From Oscillospiraceae bacterium (GTDB lineage: Bacteria; Bacillota; Clostridia; Oscillospirales; Oscillospiraceae), in the NCBI GenBank assembly GCA_017887695.1, contig JAGHHM010000097.1:1-40202 (forward strand): a stretch of DNA of 40,202 nucleotides, read 5' to 3'. Below are positions 1-6,941 of the stretch, piece after piece. The notes under the pieces were generated by a model. The model did not search any database and was not told the DNA's origin. It was given only the letters and a program-made list of their open reading frames with translations. How positions within the stretch are numbered: position 1 is the first letter of the stretch; every line of letters begins with the position of its first letter. A program made the translations under genes and the position numbers.

Positions 1-90
1 GTACTATATCCTGTCTGAAATAGCAAGCCGGTTTATTGGCTCTTTGTACAGAGAAAACGGGTGTATATATATGGATTTTGATAAAGACGA

Positions 91-121
91 AAAAAGAGCG
101 TCCGCATTGCGGACGCTCTTT
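91..121 (-). terminator. Intrinsic terminator after the zinc-ribbon gene
   Basis: A perfect 13-bp inverted repeat (93-105 with 109-121, 3-nt loop) is followed on the minus strand by five T residues. It starts 19 nt beyond the stop codon of the zinc-ribbon gene, so it most likely ends that transcript. Bases 1-90 show no gene I can support. Confidence 0.85.
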
Positions 122-139
122 ATGATAAGCTGTAAGGAA

Positions 140-418
140 TCAGCCCTGCTCGCGCATCTTGGCAAAGCACTCGCTGCAGTAAACAGGACGATCGCTCTTG
201 GGCTCAAAGGGAACCCGAGCCTCGCCGCCGCAGTTGGCGCAAACCGCAGTGAAGTACTCGCGGGGACCGCGGGCAGCGTTCTTGCGGGCGTCACGGCAGG
301 CCTTGCAGCGCTGGGGCTCATTCTGGAAGCCGCGCTCCGCATAGAACTCCTGCTCACCGGCGGTGAACACGAACTCCTGACCGCACTCCTTGCAAACTAA
401 GGTCTTGTCTTCGTACAT
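140..418 (-). CDS. Small zinc-ribbon protein (CxxC-x17-CxxC type)
   Basis: A 92-residue soluble protein made of two cysteine-pair zinc knuckles. The first is CKEC (residues 9-12) matched with CKAC near 38-41. The second is CANC near 60-63 matched with CSEC near 81-84. The second pair resembles the CxxC-x17-CxxC domain common in Clostridia, and the first resembles the 'probable zinc-ribbon' family. The ligands point to zinc binding, but the molecular function of the family is unknown; nucleic-acid binding is only a guess. The start has a good ribosome site (GAGGG) and lies 42 nt after sigH, so it may be read from the sigH promoter. A strong terminator follows. Confidence 0.8.
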   Translation of the reverse strand: MYEDKTLVCKECGQEFVFTAGEQEFYAERGFQNEPQRCKACRDARKNAARGPREYFTAVCANCGGEARVPFEPKSDRPVYCSECFAKMREQG

Positions 419-460
419 GATCTTACCCTCTCTTTTTGAATAGAAAAAAATATATTGCGC

Positions 461-1099
461 TCAGCCATTGCTGATATCGCCGGAAGTAAGGTGCCGCGCA
501 ACTTTGCGCCGGATGCGCTGCACGGCGTTGTCCACCGATTTGGGGGACCTTGAAACCGCTTCGGCCATTTCACGTATTGTCAGGCCGTCTAAATATAACC
601 CCAAAATCTTCGCCTCAAATTCGGACAACTGCTTTTGGACATCACGCAAAATGTCCTGCACGCCCTCACGACCGATGATCAGATCCTCCGGATTTGTCTG
701 GGAAGGCAGAGGTGCGCCCAAAGAGGTACTATGGCTGTCAAAGAAGGGTATTTCAAGAGGAACCGACTGGTTCAGCGGCGTATGTTTATCGCGGGCTGCA
801 GCCCGCACCGCAGAATACAGGCGGTTGCGGATACAAGTTTCTGCAAAGGTGCGGAAGCTGGCAGACTTTTCTGTGTCGTACTCCCGGACCCCGTAAATCA
901 AGCCGATCATGCCCTCCTGAACCAGATCATCGCTGTCGCCGCCCGCCAGAAAATAGGGGCGTGCCAACTGTCGGACCAAACGATTGTAACGGGAGACAAG
1001 GGTCTCCTCCGCATCGCGGTCACCTTCCCGAACCAAGGCACATAAAGCCTCGTCTGTCAAACTCTGGTATGCGGCATATTCGGCATGGAAAATCGACAT
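461..1099 (-). CDS. sigH: Sporulation sigma factor SigH (Spo0H family)
   Basis: A 212-residue sigma-70 family protein. Region 2 (about residues 20-110) carries the core-binding signature GGDSDDLVQEGMIGL, followed by FRTFAETCIRNRL. Region 4 at the C-terminus has the helix-turn-helix LTIREMAEAVSRSPKSVDNA. Length and the spacing between regions 2 and 4 match Bacillus SigH, which directs RNA polymerase to early stationary-phase and sporulation promoters. The product should act in the cytoplasm before asymmetric division. The start codon has no ribosome site and sits five bases from a consensus -10 box (see the promoter entry), which suggests a leaderless mRNA. Confidence in the family is high; the exact regulon in this organism cannot be read from the sequence. 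Confidence 0.93.
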   Translation of the reverse strand: MSIFHAEYAAYQSLTDEALCALVREGDRDAEETLVSRYNRLVRQLARPYFLAGGDSDDLVQEGMIGLIYGVREYDTEKSASFRTFAETCIRNRLYSAVRAAARDKHTPLNQSVPLEIPFFDSHSTSLGAPLPSQTNPEDLIIGREGVQDILRDVQKQLSEFEAKILGLYLDGLTIREMAEAVSRSPKSVDNAVQRIRRKVARHLTSGDISNG

Positions 1100-1104
1100 G
1101 GCTT

Positions 1105-1134
1105 ATTATACCTAGTTCCCCTTCGTTTTGTCAA
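1105..1134 (-). promoter_or_regulatory. Consensus promoter of sigH, start-codon proximal
   Basis: On the minus strand there is a perfect -35 TTGACA (1129-1134), an 18-nt spacer and a perfect -10 TATAAT (1105-1110). Only AAGCC separates the -10 box from the sigH ATG (1097-1099), so the expected transcription start falls on or inside the start codon. Confidence 0.85.
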
Positions 1135-1164
1135 GTAAATATTAAAAATTTATGAACACCAGCT

Positions 1165-2520
1165 CTAATTTTTTACAGTTTGCACGAAAGCCGCCAGCCG
1201 GTTTGCACATTCGGCAGCCTGCTCCTGGGTCTTTGCTTCTACCATGACCCGGATCAGAGGTTCTGTGCCGGAGGCTCTGACCAGTACCCGGCCGTCGCCG
1301 CCCAGCAGCTCCTCCTCTTTCCGCACTGCTTCGGCTAATGCGGGAGACGCCATCACCGCTTCTTTAAGGCCGGGACGGTTTTCCAGCTTAACATTGACCA
1401 GGGTTTGAGGATAAGACGGGCAGATGGAGGCAAGTTCACTGGCCTTTTTGCCGCTGCGGCTGAGGATCTGCAAAAATTGCAGAGCGGTAAGCTGACCGTC
1501 GCCGGTAGTGGCAAAATCCGTGAAAATAGTGTGGCCGGACTGTTCTCCGCCGATCCGATAGCCAAACTCCAGCATTTTTTCCAATACGTTCCGATCTCCC
1601 ACCGGAGTGCAGATTAAACGGATATTGTTCTTGTTGCAGAACTCGTGAAGGCCCAGATTGCTCATGACGGTTCCTACGATGGCCCGACCAGTGAGAGTAC
1701 CCTCGTCCCGCATGTGGAGACCGCAAACCGCCATGGTCTTATCGCCGTCAATGAGATTTCCTTTTTCATCAATCATCAGGCAGCGATCCGCGTCACCGTC
1801 AAAGGCTACGCCAAGGTCATATCCGCCGGCGGTGACCATGGCCGCAAGACTGTCCAGATGAGTGGAGCCGCAGTGGTCATTGATATTGACGCCGTTGGGC
1901 TTGCGGTGGATGAAGTCTGCTTCAATCTCAAAATTGGCAAAAAGGTCCGGGGCGGTAGCGGCGGCGGCGCCGTTGGCACAGTCTACCAGGATCCGCAGGC
2001 CAGAAAGATTATCGGAAATGGTGTCCTGCAAATGCTTGATGTATTCATATTTCAGGTTCTTCATACCCCGGATTCGCTTTCCGATATCGCCGCCCTTCAG
2101 GTGCGGCATCGGTTCATCGGAGAGGATCTTGGCCTCCACCCGCTCCTCCAGTGCGTCGGAGAGCTTATAGCCTTGGCCATTAAAGACTTTAATGCCGTTG
2201 TGCTCAAAGGGGTTATGGCTGGCAGAGATTACCACACCGGCATCCGCTTCCACCTTTACAGTCAGATAGGCAACGGCAGGGGTAGGGATCACGCCCAGAG
2301 GCATTACATCACCGCCAGCGGAAGTAATGCCGGCAATCAACGCCCCCTCCAACATATCAGAGGAAATGCGGGTATCCATGCCGATGGTAATGAGAGGAGA
2401 GCATCCCTTCTCCTCCTTCAGTACCATAGTTACTGCCTGGCCAACACGAAAGGCCAGTTCCGCTGTCAGGTTCTCGCCCACAATGCCACGGATACCATCT
2501 GTTCCAAATAATTTGCCCAT
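1165..2520 (-). CDS. glmM: Phosphoglucosamine mutase GlmM
   Basis: A 451-residue enzyme that converts glucosamine-6-phosphate to glucosamine-1-phosphate, the precursor of UDP-GlcNAc for peptidoglycan. Visible signatures are the phosphoserine loop SASHNP (active Ser about residue 101), the metal-binding loop DGDADRC, the sugar-specificity segment GGEQSGH and the C-terminal phosphate-binding loop RASGTEPLIRVM. Length fits the GlmM family rather than longer phosphomannomutases. The ATG is preceded by CGAGGT. It follows the ATPase gene by about 100 nt and may be the last gene of the ruv transcript or have its own weak promoter. Confidence 0.97.
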   Translation of the reverse strand: MGKLFGTDGIRGIVGENLTAELAFRVGQAVTMVLKEEKGCSPLITIGMDTRISSDMLEGALIAGITSAGGDVMPLGVIPTPAVAYLTVKVEADAGVVISASHNPFEHNGIKVFNGQGYKLSDALEERVEAKILSDEPMPHLKGGDIGKRIRGMKNLKYEYIKHLQDTISDNLSGLRILVDCANGAAAATAPDLFANFEIEADFIHRKPNGVNINDHCGSTHLDSLAAMVTAGGYDLGVAFDGDADRCLMIDEKGNLIDGDKTMAVCGLHMRDEGTLTGRAIVGTVMSNLGLHEFCNKNNIRLICTPVGDRNVLEKMLEFGYRIGGEQSGHTIFTDFATTGDGQLTALQFLQILSRSGKKASELASICPSYPQTLVNVKLENRPGLKEAVMASPALAEAVRKEEELLGGDGRVLVRASGTEPLIRVMVEAKTQEQAAECANRLAAFVQTVKN

Positions 2521-2619
2521 AGTTGTACCTCGTTATTCTTAATTCTTGATGATCTTCGACCATATTGGCTAAAATTTTTTTAATACCCGCTTTGCGGGAA
2601 TAGTAGCTGATATCAGAAA

Positions 2620-3363
2620 TCATGTCTCCAGCAGATACCGGAGCATCCGTTCCGGATTTTCCAAAAAGCGCCGTGTAAGTTGATAATGCTCTGTCTCCCG
2701 GTATTCCACAGATGCGATTCCATTTTCGCTGAGCTCATAAATTCTGGCCCCGGGATAGGCCATGAGAATGGGAGAATGGGTGGCGATAATGAACTGGGAG
2801 TCCCGTTCTACCAGTTGATACATCTCCCCTAACAAAGTTAGCTGCCGGGTGGGAGACAGCGCCGCTTCCGGCTCGTCCAGAAGATAAAGCCCTTCTCCGC
2901 CAAAGCGATTTTGAACCAAAGCCAGAAAACTTTCCCCATGAGACTGGCTGTGTAAAGACACACCGCCATAGCTGTCAATCAGTCGGGGGCTGAAGGAGGG
3001 CTCCTCATCCATCTCGTCGATGTTGGTAGCCACATTGTAAAAGCTCTCGGCTCTTAGGAAAAAACCATCCCGGGGATAGCGCCGTTTGGCTACCGTGATA
3101 TACTCCCCCAGCTCTGAATGGGTGGCTCGGGTAGAAAAAGTAAAATTCCGGGTGCCTCCCTCGGCGTTGAAGCCGCAGGAGACGGCAATGGCCTCCAGTA
3201 GAGTGGATTTTCCACTGCCGTTTTCTCCGACCAGGAATGTCACGGGGGTATCCAGCATAAGCCGGTGCTCTTTCAGCCAGTTTACTGCCGGCAGAGAGTT
3301 TAGATAGCTGTTTGCTTCCAAAGGGCGACGGAGAAATACACTGTCAGCATAAATGATACTCAT
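2620..3363 (-). CDS. AAA/ABC-type ATPase (COG3910-like)
   Basis: A 247-residue single-domain ATPase. Walker A is GENGSGKS (residues 46-53), the signature-like region is SHGESF, Walker B is LYLLDEPEAALS and the switch histidine is in IIATHSP. The layout resembles predicted ATPases related to SMC/RecF-type heads but without coiled-coil arms. Function is not established for the family. It begins one nucleotide after the ruvB stop codon, so it is translationally coupled to the Holliday-junction genes; a role in DNA metabolism is possible but is inference from position. Confidence 0.82.
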   Translation of the reverse strand: MSIIYADSVFLRRPLEANSYLNSLPAVNWLKEHRLMLDTPVTFLVGENGSGKSTLLEAIAVSCGFNAEGGTRNFTFSTRATHSELGEYITVAKRRYPRDGFFLRAESFYNVATNIDEMDEEPSFSPRLIDSYGGVSLHSQSHGESFLALVQNRFGGEGLYLLDEPEAALSPTRQLTLLGEMYQLVERDSQFIIATHSPILMAYPGARIYELSENGIASVEYRETEHYQLTRRFLENPERMLRYLLET

Positions 3364-3364
3364 G

Positions 3365-4423
3365 TCAGAGACTCAACTGATCCATGGCTCCGCCGGGGAC
3401 ACTGAGGCCAAGATGCTCGTAGGCCTTATGGGTAACACACCGGCCCCGAGGGGTTCGGGTAAGGAAGCCGATTTGCATAAGGTATGGTTCGTAGACGTCT
3501 TCCAACGTTACGGATTCTTCATTAATCGTAGCGGCCAGGGTTTCCAGTCCCACCGGCCCGCCGCCGTAATATTGAATGATGGCAGTGAGCATTCGGCGGT
3601 CAATGTTATCAAGGCCCAGATAGTCTACTTCCAGAGCGGTGAGGGCCGCGTCAGCTACCTCCCGGGTAATGATGCCATCAGCCTTTACCTGGGCAAAATC
3701 CCGTACCCGCCGCAGCATCCGGTTGGCAATTCGGGGCGTTCCACGGCTTCGTCTGGCAATTTCCATGGCTCCCTCTGGCTCGATGGGAGCCTCCAGGATC
3801 CCGGCAGAGCGGGTAACGATGAGAGCCAGTTCCTCAGGGGTATACAGCTCCAGCCGCAGCGTCACGCCGAAACGGTCCCGAAGAGGGGCGGACAGCTGCC
3901 CGGCCCGTGTAGTGGCCCCAATAAGGGTAAATTTGGGAAGATCCAGCCGGATGGAGTTGGCCGATGGCCCCTTGCCAATGATGATATCGATGGCAAAGTC
4001 CTCCATAGCGGGGTAAAGCACCTCTTCCACAGACCTGTTGAGGCGATGGATCTCGTCCACAAAGAGGATATCGTTTTCGTTCAGGTTAGTGAGGAGTGCC
4101 GCCAGGTCGCCAGCCTTCTCGATAGCGGGGCCTGATGTGATACGGACATTTACCCCCATCTCGTTAGCAATAATGCCGCTGAGGGTGGTTTTTCCAAGGC
4201 CGGGAGGGCCGTGGAGGAGCACATGGTCCAACGGCTCGTGGCGCATTTTGGCGGCCTGGATAAAGACCTCCAGGTTGCCTTTCGCTTTTTCCTGGCCAAT
4301 ATACTCCTTTAAAGTTTTGGGGCGCAGAGAATACTCACCCTCATCCGCTGCCGTCAGCGTGGTGGTTACAAGAGAGGGTTCCTCCTCCATATATACATCG
4401 TTTCCAGAAAAATCAATACTCAA
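3365..4423 (-). CDS. ruvB: Holliday junction branch-migration helicase RuvB
   Basis: A 352-residue AAA+ motor that drives branch migration with RuvA during recombination repair. Walker A is GPPGLGKT (72-79), Walker B is FVDEIHR, sensor 1 is IGATTRAG, the arginine finger region is LRDRFG and a C-terminal winged helix follows (about 270-335). I chose the TTG start at 4423 because GGGGAGAG lies eight bases upstream; the ATG eleven codons further in has no ribosome site. It belongs to a minus-strand operon with ruvC and ruvA, but unlike the usual ruvAB pair it is separated from ruvA by two small genes. Confidence 0.97.
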   Translation of the reverse strand: MSIDFSGNDVYMEEEPSLVTTTLTAADEGEYSLRPKTLKEYIGQEKAKGNLEVFIQAAKMRHEPLDHVLLHGPPGLGKTTLSGIIANEMGVNVRITSGPAIEKAGDLAALLTNLNENDILFVDEIHRLNRSVEEVLYPAMEDFAIDIIIGKGPSANSIRLDLPKFTLIGATTRAGQLSAPLRDRFGVTLRLELYTPEELALIVTRSAGILEAPIEPEGAMEIARRSRGTPRIANRMLRRVRDFAQVKADGIITREVADAALTALEVDYLGLDNIDRRMLTAIIQYYGGGPVGLETLAATINEESVTLEDVYEPYLMQIGFLTRTPRGRCVTHKAYEHLGLSVPGGAMDQLSL

Positions 4424-4477
4424 AAATCCATCTCTCCCCTCTCCGTCCAGCGAAAATTCAGCGGACGGCGGCTGATC

Positions 4478-4648
4478 TCAGTAGCGCAGTAAAAAATAAA
4501 TCACATATACCCAGCTCATAAGGCCGTGAACGATGGCCCAGAACACAGAATGCCAATTGACATAGGAAATCACCATGGCAAGACAGGTGCCAAAGGTGAT
4601 GCCCTTCTTGATAATGGTTTTTGTTGTGTGCTTGTTTTCGTAATCCAT
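4478..4648 (-). CDS. Small (56 aa) membrane protein
   Basis: Translation from the ATG at 4648 gives 56 residues. There is a basic N-terminus, a hydrophobic segment around ITFGTCLAMVISYV and a second around WVYVIYFLL. The ribosome site GGAGG lies eight bases before the start. It sits between the kinase and ruvB genes on the same strand with short gaps, so it is probably co-transcribed. I do not recognise a family and assign no function. Coding status rests on the ribosome site, the position in a tight operon and the sensible amphipathic layout. Confidence 0.7.
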   Translation of the reverse strand: MDYENKHTTKTIIKKGITFGTCLAMVISYVNWHSVFWAIVHGLMSWVYVIYFLLRY

Positions 4649-4675
4649 AAAAACGCCTCCGCCGGTTCCCGCTCT

Positions 4676-5221
4676 TTATACCACGCCCAGGTGAGCCGCG
4701 ATCATCCTTGCGGCTTCTGCGGCGGTAAGAGAATCTGTTGACAGTTTTTCTGTATCCAATGCCTGATATAGCGGTAAGTAGGAAAGGCTGCGTGCAATGA
4801 CGTCCGGTGTACGCTTTCCTTCGAAAATGTCCCGTTCCAGCCGCTCCCGCAGAACGTTTTCACTGGCAAGCAGGGATAGCTTTACCACTCGTACGTTGTC
4901 CAACGAGAGCCGGGAACAGATCGTATCAAGGATAGCCTGCTGATGCATGACCCAACCGAAAATCACATATTGCAGATCCGGACAGGACAGAAATCTGCTC
5001 AGCATGGAGCAGATATTGTCAAGAACCATGGCCCTGGTTTCATCCGTTACGGAAAAGGGTCGCATATACCAGCACCAATCCCCGTCCAGGTAGACGCCTG
5101 GCTGGAGCAGAGCCAAAAGTTCTTCACACACAGTGCTTTTGCCTACTCCCATGGGCCCGCCAATGAGCAAAAGCGTTTTTGGAATCCTGGGCATGTCATA
5201 AGTTTCAGAAGGATCGGCCAT
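4676..5221 (-). CDS. P-loop nucleoside/nucleotide kinase-like protein
   Basis: A 181-residue protein with a P-loop GPMGVGKS (residues 22-29) followed by a kinase-like fold. YLDGDWCW resembles the acceptor-binding strand of shikimate/adenylate-type kinases, and a basic lid segment (RLERDIFEGKR) is present. The substrate cannot be told. It starts one base after the ruvA stop, so it is coupled to ruvA. An alternative start at Met10 would remove a short polar extension. No direct link to recombination is known; its place between ruvA and ruvB may simply reflect a local operon insertion. Confidence 0.75.
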   Translation of the reverse strand: MADPSETYDMPRIPKTLLLIGGPMGVGKSTVCEELLALLQPGVYLDGDWCWYMRPFSVTDETRAMVLDNICSMLSRFLSCPDLQYVIFGWVMHQQAILDTICSRLSLDNVRVVKLSLLASENVLRERLERDIFEGKRTPDVIARSLSYLPLYQALDTEKLSTDSLTAAEAARMIAAHLGVV

Positions 5222-5222
5222 A

Positions 5223-5825
5223 CTACTTCACCATTTTTTTCAGAGCCTGGCGAATGATCTGTTCCAGCGGCTGCGTAAGGTCTGCGTCCTTCAGGGCCAC
5301 ATTGATTTCGCTCTGGGAGTAGCCCAGCACCGCCAGAGCGGCGGAGGCCTCAGAAAGCTTGTTATCGGGGATGATGGTCATCGCTGCACCGGGAACGGCG
5401 CCGCCTCCTGCGGCAATGGTCTGTCCCTTACTAAGCTTATCTTTCAGCTCCAAAATCACCCGCTGGGCAATTTTTTTGCCGATGCCCTGGGCACAGGTGA
5501 GGGCTTTTTCGTCGCCTGTGATAATGCTGAGAGCCAAATTGGCAGGGGTGGAGGCGGAAAGAATGCTGAGGGCGGCCTTGGGGCCCACGCCGCTGACGGA
5601 AATCAGCTGCTGGAAGAGGTTGAGCTCCTCTGCTGTAGCAAAGCCGTAAAGCTCCATGGCGTCTTCCCGGACATTAAGGTAGGTATAGAGTTTCCCTGGT
5701 TCACCTTTTTTCAGGCTGGCCAAGGTGTAAGTGGTGGTGCGGCAGGCATAGCCCACGCCGCCGCAATCAATAACGGCCAGGTAAGGTTCGATATGGGCCA
5801 CAGTGCCGTTGAGATAGTAAAACAT
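5223..5825 (-). CDS. ruvA: Holliday junction DNA helicase subunit RuvA
   Basis: About 200 residues. RuvA tetramers bind the four-way junction and load RuvB rings. The N-terminal OB domain (MFYYLNGTVAHIEP), two helix-hairpin-helix segments (SVSGVGPKAALSIL and AQGIGKKIAQRVI) and a C-terminal RuvB-contacting domain (ALAVLGYSQSEI to the end) are visible in order. I chose the ATG at 5825 because GGAGG lies six bases upstream; a longer form starting four codons earlier (5837) lacks a ribosome site. It is the third gene of the ruvC operon. Confidence 0.96.
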   Translation of the reverse strand: MFYYLNGTVAHIEPYLAVIDCGGVGYACRTTTYTLASLKKGEPGKLYTYLNVREDAMELYGFATAEELNLFQQLISVSGVGPKAALSILSASTPANLALSIITGDEKALTCAQGIGKKIAQRVILELKDKLSKGQTIAAGGGAVPGAAMTIIPDNKLSEASAALAVLGYSQSEINVALKDADLTQPLEQIIRQALKKMVK

Positions 5826-5859
5826 GGTTTCCTCCATCTTTTGCCCGATTGGGCGATGC

Positions 5860-6291
5860 TTAGTCCTTTAAAAGATACCGGAATTCACCAGTATAGCAGA
5901 GTTCCAGTGAGCATTCCAGCAGGCGGTCCGACAGGTCTAAAAATCCGTCCAGCTTTGCCATCCAATATCCATAGGTCTCATCCAGAATTTCCAGAGTTGC
6001 TTCAGAAAATTCCTGCAGAAAGGCCTCCAGAGGCATCTTCCGACCGGTAAAGACACCATAGTTGCCGCAAGGTACCTGGGGGTATTCCATTACATAAACA
6101 CAGGATGACTCTGCGTCTACCCCGGTGATCTCCACATCCCCCTCCACCTGAACAAAGGGCGCGGAGGTTTGCACATAACCGTATTGGGTCACCAGGTGCA
6201 GAGTCTCCCCGTCCAGCCTTAGTTTCAGAATGTGGGCATCATGGAGGCTGTAAGGTGGATCTGATATGGGCTTTTTAACCACAATTTTCAT
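5860..6291 (-). CDS. Uncharacterised 143-aa protein between ruvC and ruvA
   Basis: From the ATG at 6291 (GAGG about eight bases upstream) this encodes 143 residues, mostly acidic and rich in aromatics, with no signal peptide or membrane segment. The first half looks beta-rich (LKLRLDGETLHLVTQYGYV) and the second half is helical (PLEAFLQEFSEATLEIL). It starts four bases after the ruvC stop and ends 34 bases before ruvA, so it is a true operon member. I do not recognise the family and assign no function. Confidence 0.75.
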   Translation of the reverse strand: MKIVVKKPISDPPYSLHDAHILKLRLDGETLHLVTQYGYVQTSAPFVQVEGDVEITGVDAESSCVYVMEYPQVPCGNYGVFTGRKMPLEAFLQEFSEATLEILDETYGYWMAKLDGFLDLSDRLLECSLELCYTGEFRYLLKD

Positions 6292-6295
6292 GCAT

Positions 6296-6817
6296 TTACC
6301 TCGTGTCGTACTTCTTGGGGTCAAATACGCGCTCAGTATTGAGCAGTGAGGTGGCTGCCCGGCCATGGCAGATGGCCAGCGCCAGAGCGTCGGCAGCATC
6401 GTCAGGCCGGGGGATCTCTTTCATCTTCAGCAGCCGCTGGGTCATAAACATTACCTGACGCTTGTCTGCGCCGCCATAGCCCGCCACCGCCTGTTTGACC
6501 TGCATGGGGGTATATTCATAGACCGGTACCCCTGCCTGTTCCGCCGCCAGGAGAATTACACCGCGGCCGTGGGCTACGGCAATGCCGGTGGTAATATTCT
6601 TTGTGAAAAACAGTTCCTCCACTGCCATTTCCTCGGGCTTGAACTGCTGCAGCAGTTCCGCCATATCCTCGGAGATCTGGAGAAGACGCCGGGACAGGGG
6701 CAGTCCGGCGGGAGTGGTAATGACGCCATACCGCAGGAGTGTCTGGCGGCTGCGGTCCACTTCAACCAGTCCGAAACCGATGGTGGCTACACCAGGATCA
6801 ATTCCCAAAACCCGCAT
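6296..6817 (-). CDS. ruvC: Holliday junction resolvase RuvC
   Basis: A 173-residue RNase H-fold endonuclease that cuts Holliday junctions symmetrically after RuvAB branch migration. The catalytic acidic residues are visible: Asp7 in LGIDPG, Glu in AVEELFFTKN, and two Asp in the C-terminal DDAADALALAICHG. Length is typical of the family. A ribosome site AAGGGGAG precedes the ATG. It is the first gene of the ruv operon, with its own promoter 40-70 bases upstream. Confidence 0.97.
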   Translation of the reverse strand: MRVLGIDPGVATIGFGLVEVDRSRQTLLRYGVITTPAGLPLSRRLLQISEDMAELLQQFKPEEMAVEELFFTKNITTGIAVAHGRGVILLAAEQAGVPVYEYTPMQVKQAVAGYGGADKRQVMFMTQRLLKMKEIPRPDDAADALALAICHGRAATSLLNTERVFDPKKYDTR

Positions 6818-6855
6818 ATGACTTCTCCCCTTGCTCGATAAATTCCCAACAATTT

Positions 6856-6884
6856 ATTCTAACATCTGTTTGGGAAAAAGGCAA
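6856..6884 (-). promoter_or_regulatory. Promoter of the ruvC operon
   Basis: On the minus strand, TTGCCT (6879-6884), a 17-nt spacer and TAGAAT (6856-6861). The expected start is near 6849, about 30 nt before the ruvC ATG. Confidence 0.6.
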
Positions 6885-6888
6885 CGAG

Positions 6889-6941
6889 CAATCCGATCAT
6901 TACCGCCCCAGTACACAATCCGATCATTACCGCCCCAGTAC
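6889..6941. repeat. 26-bp tandem duplication at the 3' end of metH
   Basis: Two identical 26-bp copies (6889-6914 and 6916-6941) separated by one base. The right-hand copy contains the last codons and TAA stop of the methionine synthase gene; the left-hand copy lies just beyond the stop and directly behind the ruvC promoter. It looks like a small local duplication rather than a functional repeat. Confidence 0.9.

Noticed and set aside
468..1155. Long plus-strand frames opposite sigH
   Set aside because: They mirror the sigH coding frame, have no ribosome sites and encode low-complexity Arg/Ser/Pro-rich sequence; similar antisense shadows occur opposite glmM, metH, tyrS and dxs.
2560..2610. 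Hairpin TTCCCGC/GCGGGTA before glmM as terminator
   Set aside because: On the coding strand it is followed by an A-run rather than a T-run, and the stem is short.
6889..6941. Possible CRISPR-like repeat
   Set aside because: Only two copies with a one-base gap, and one copy is coding; this is a local duplication.
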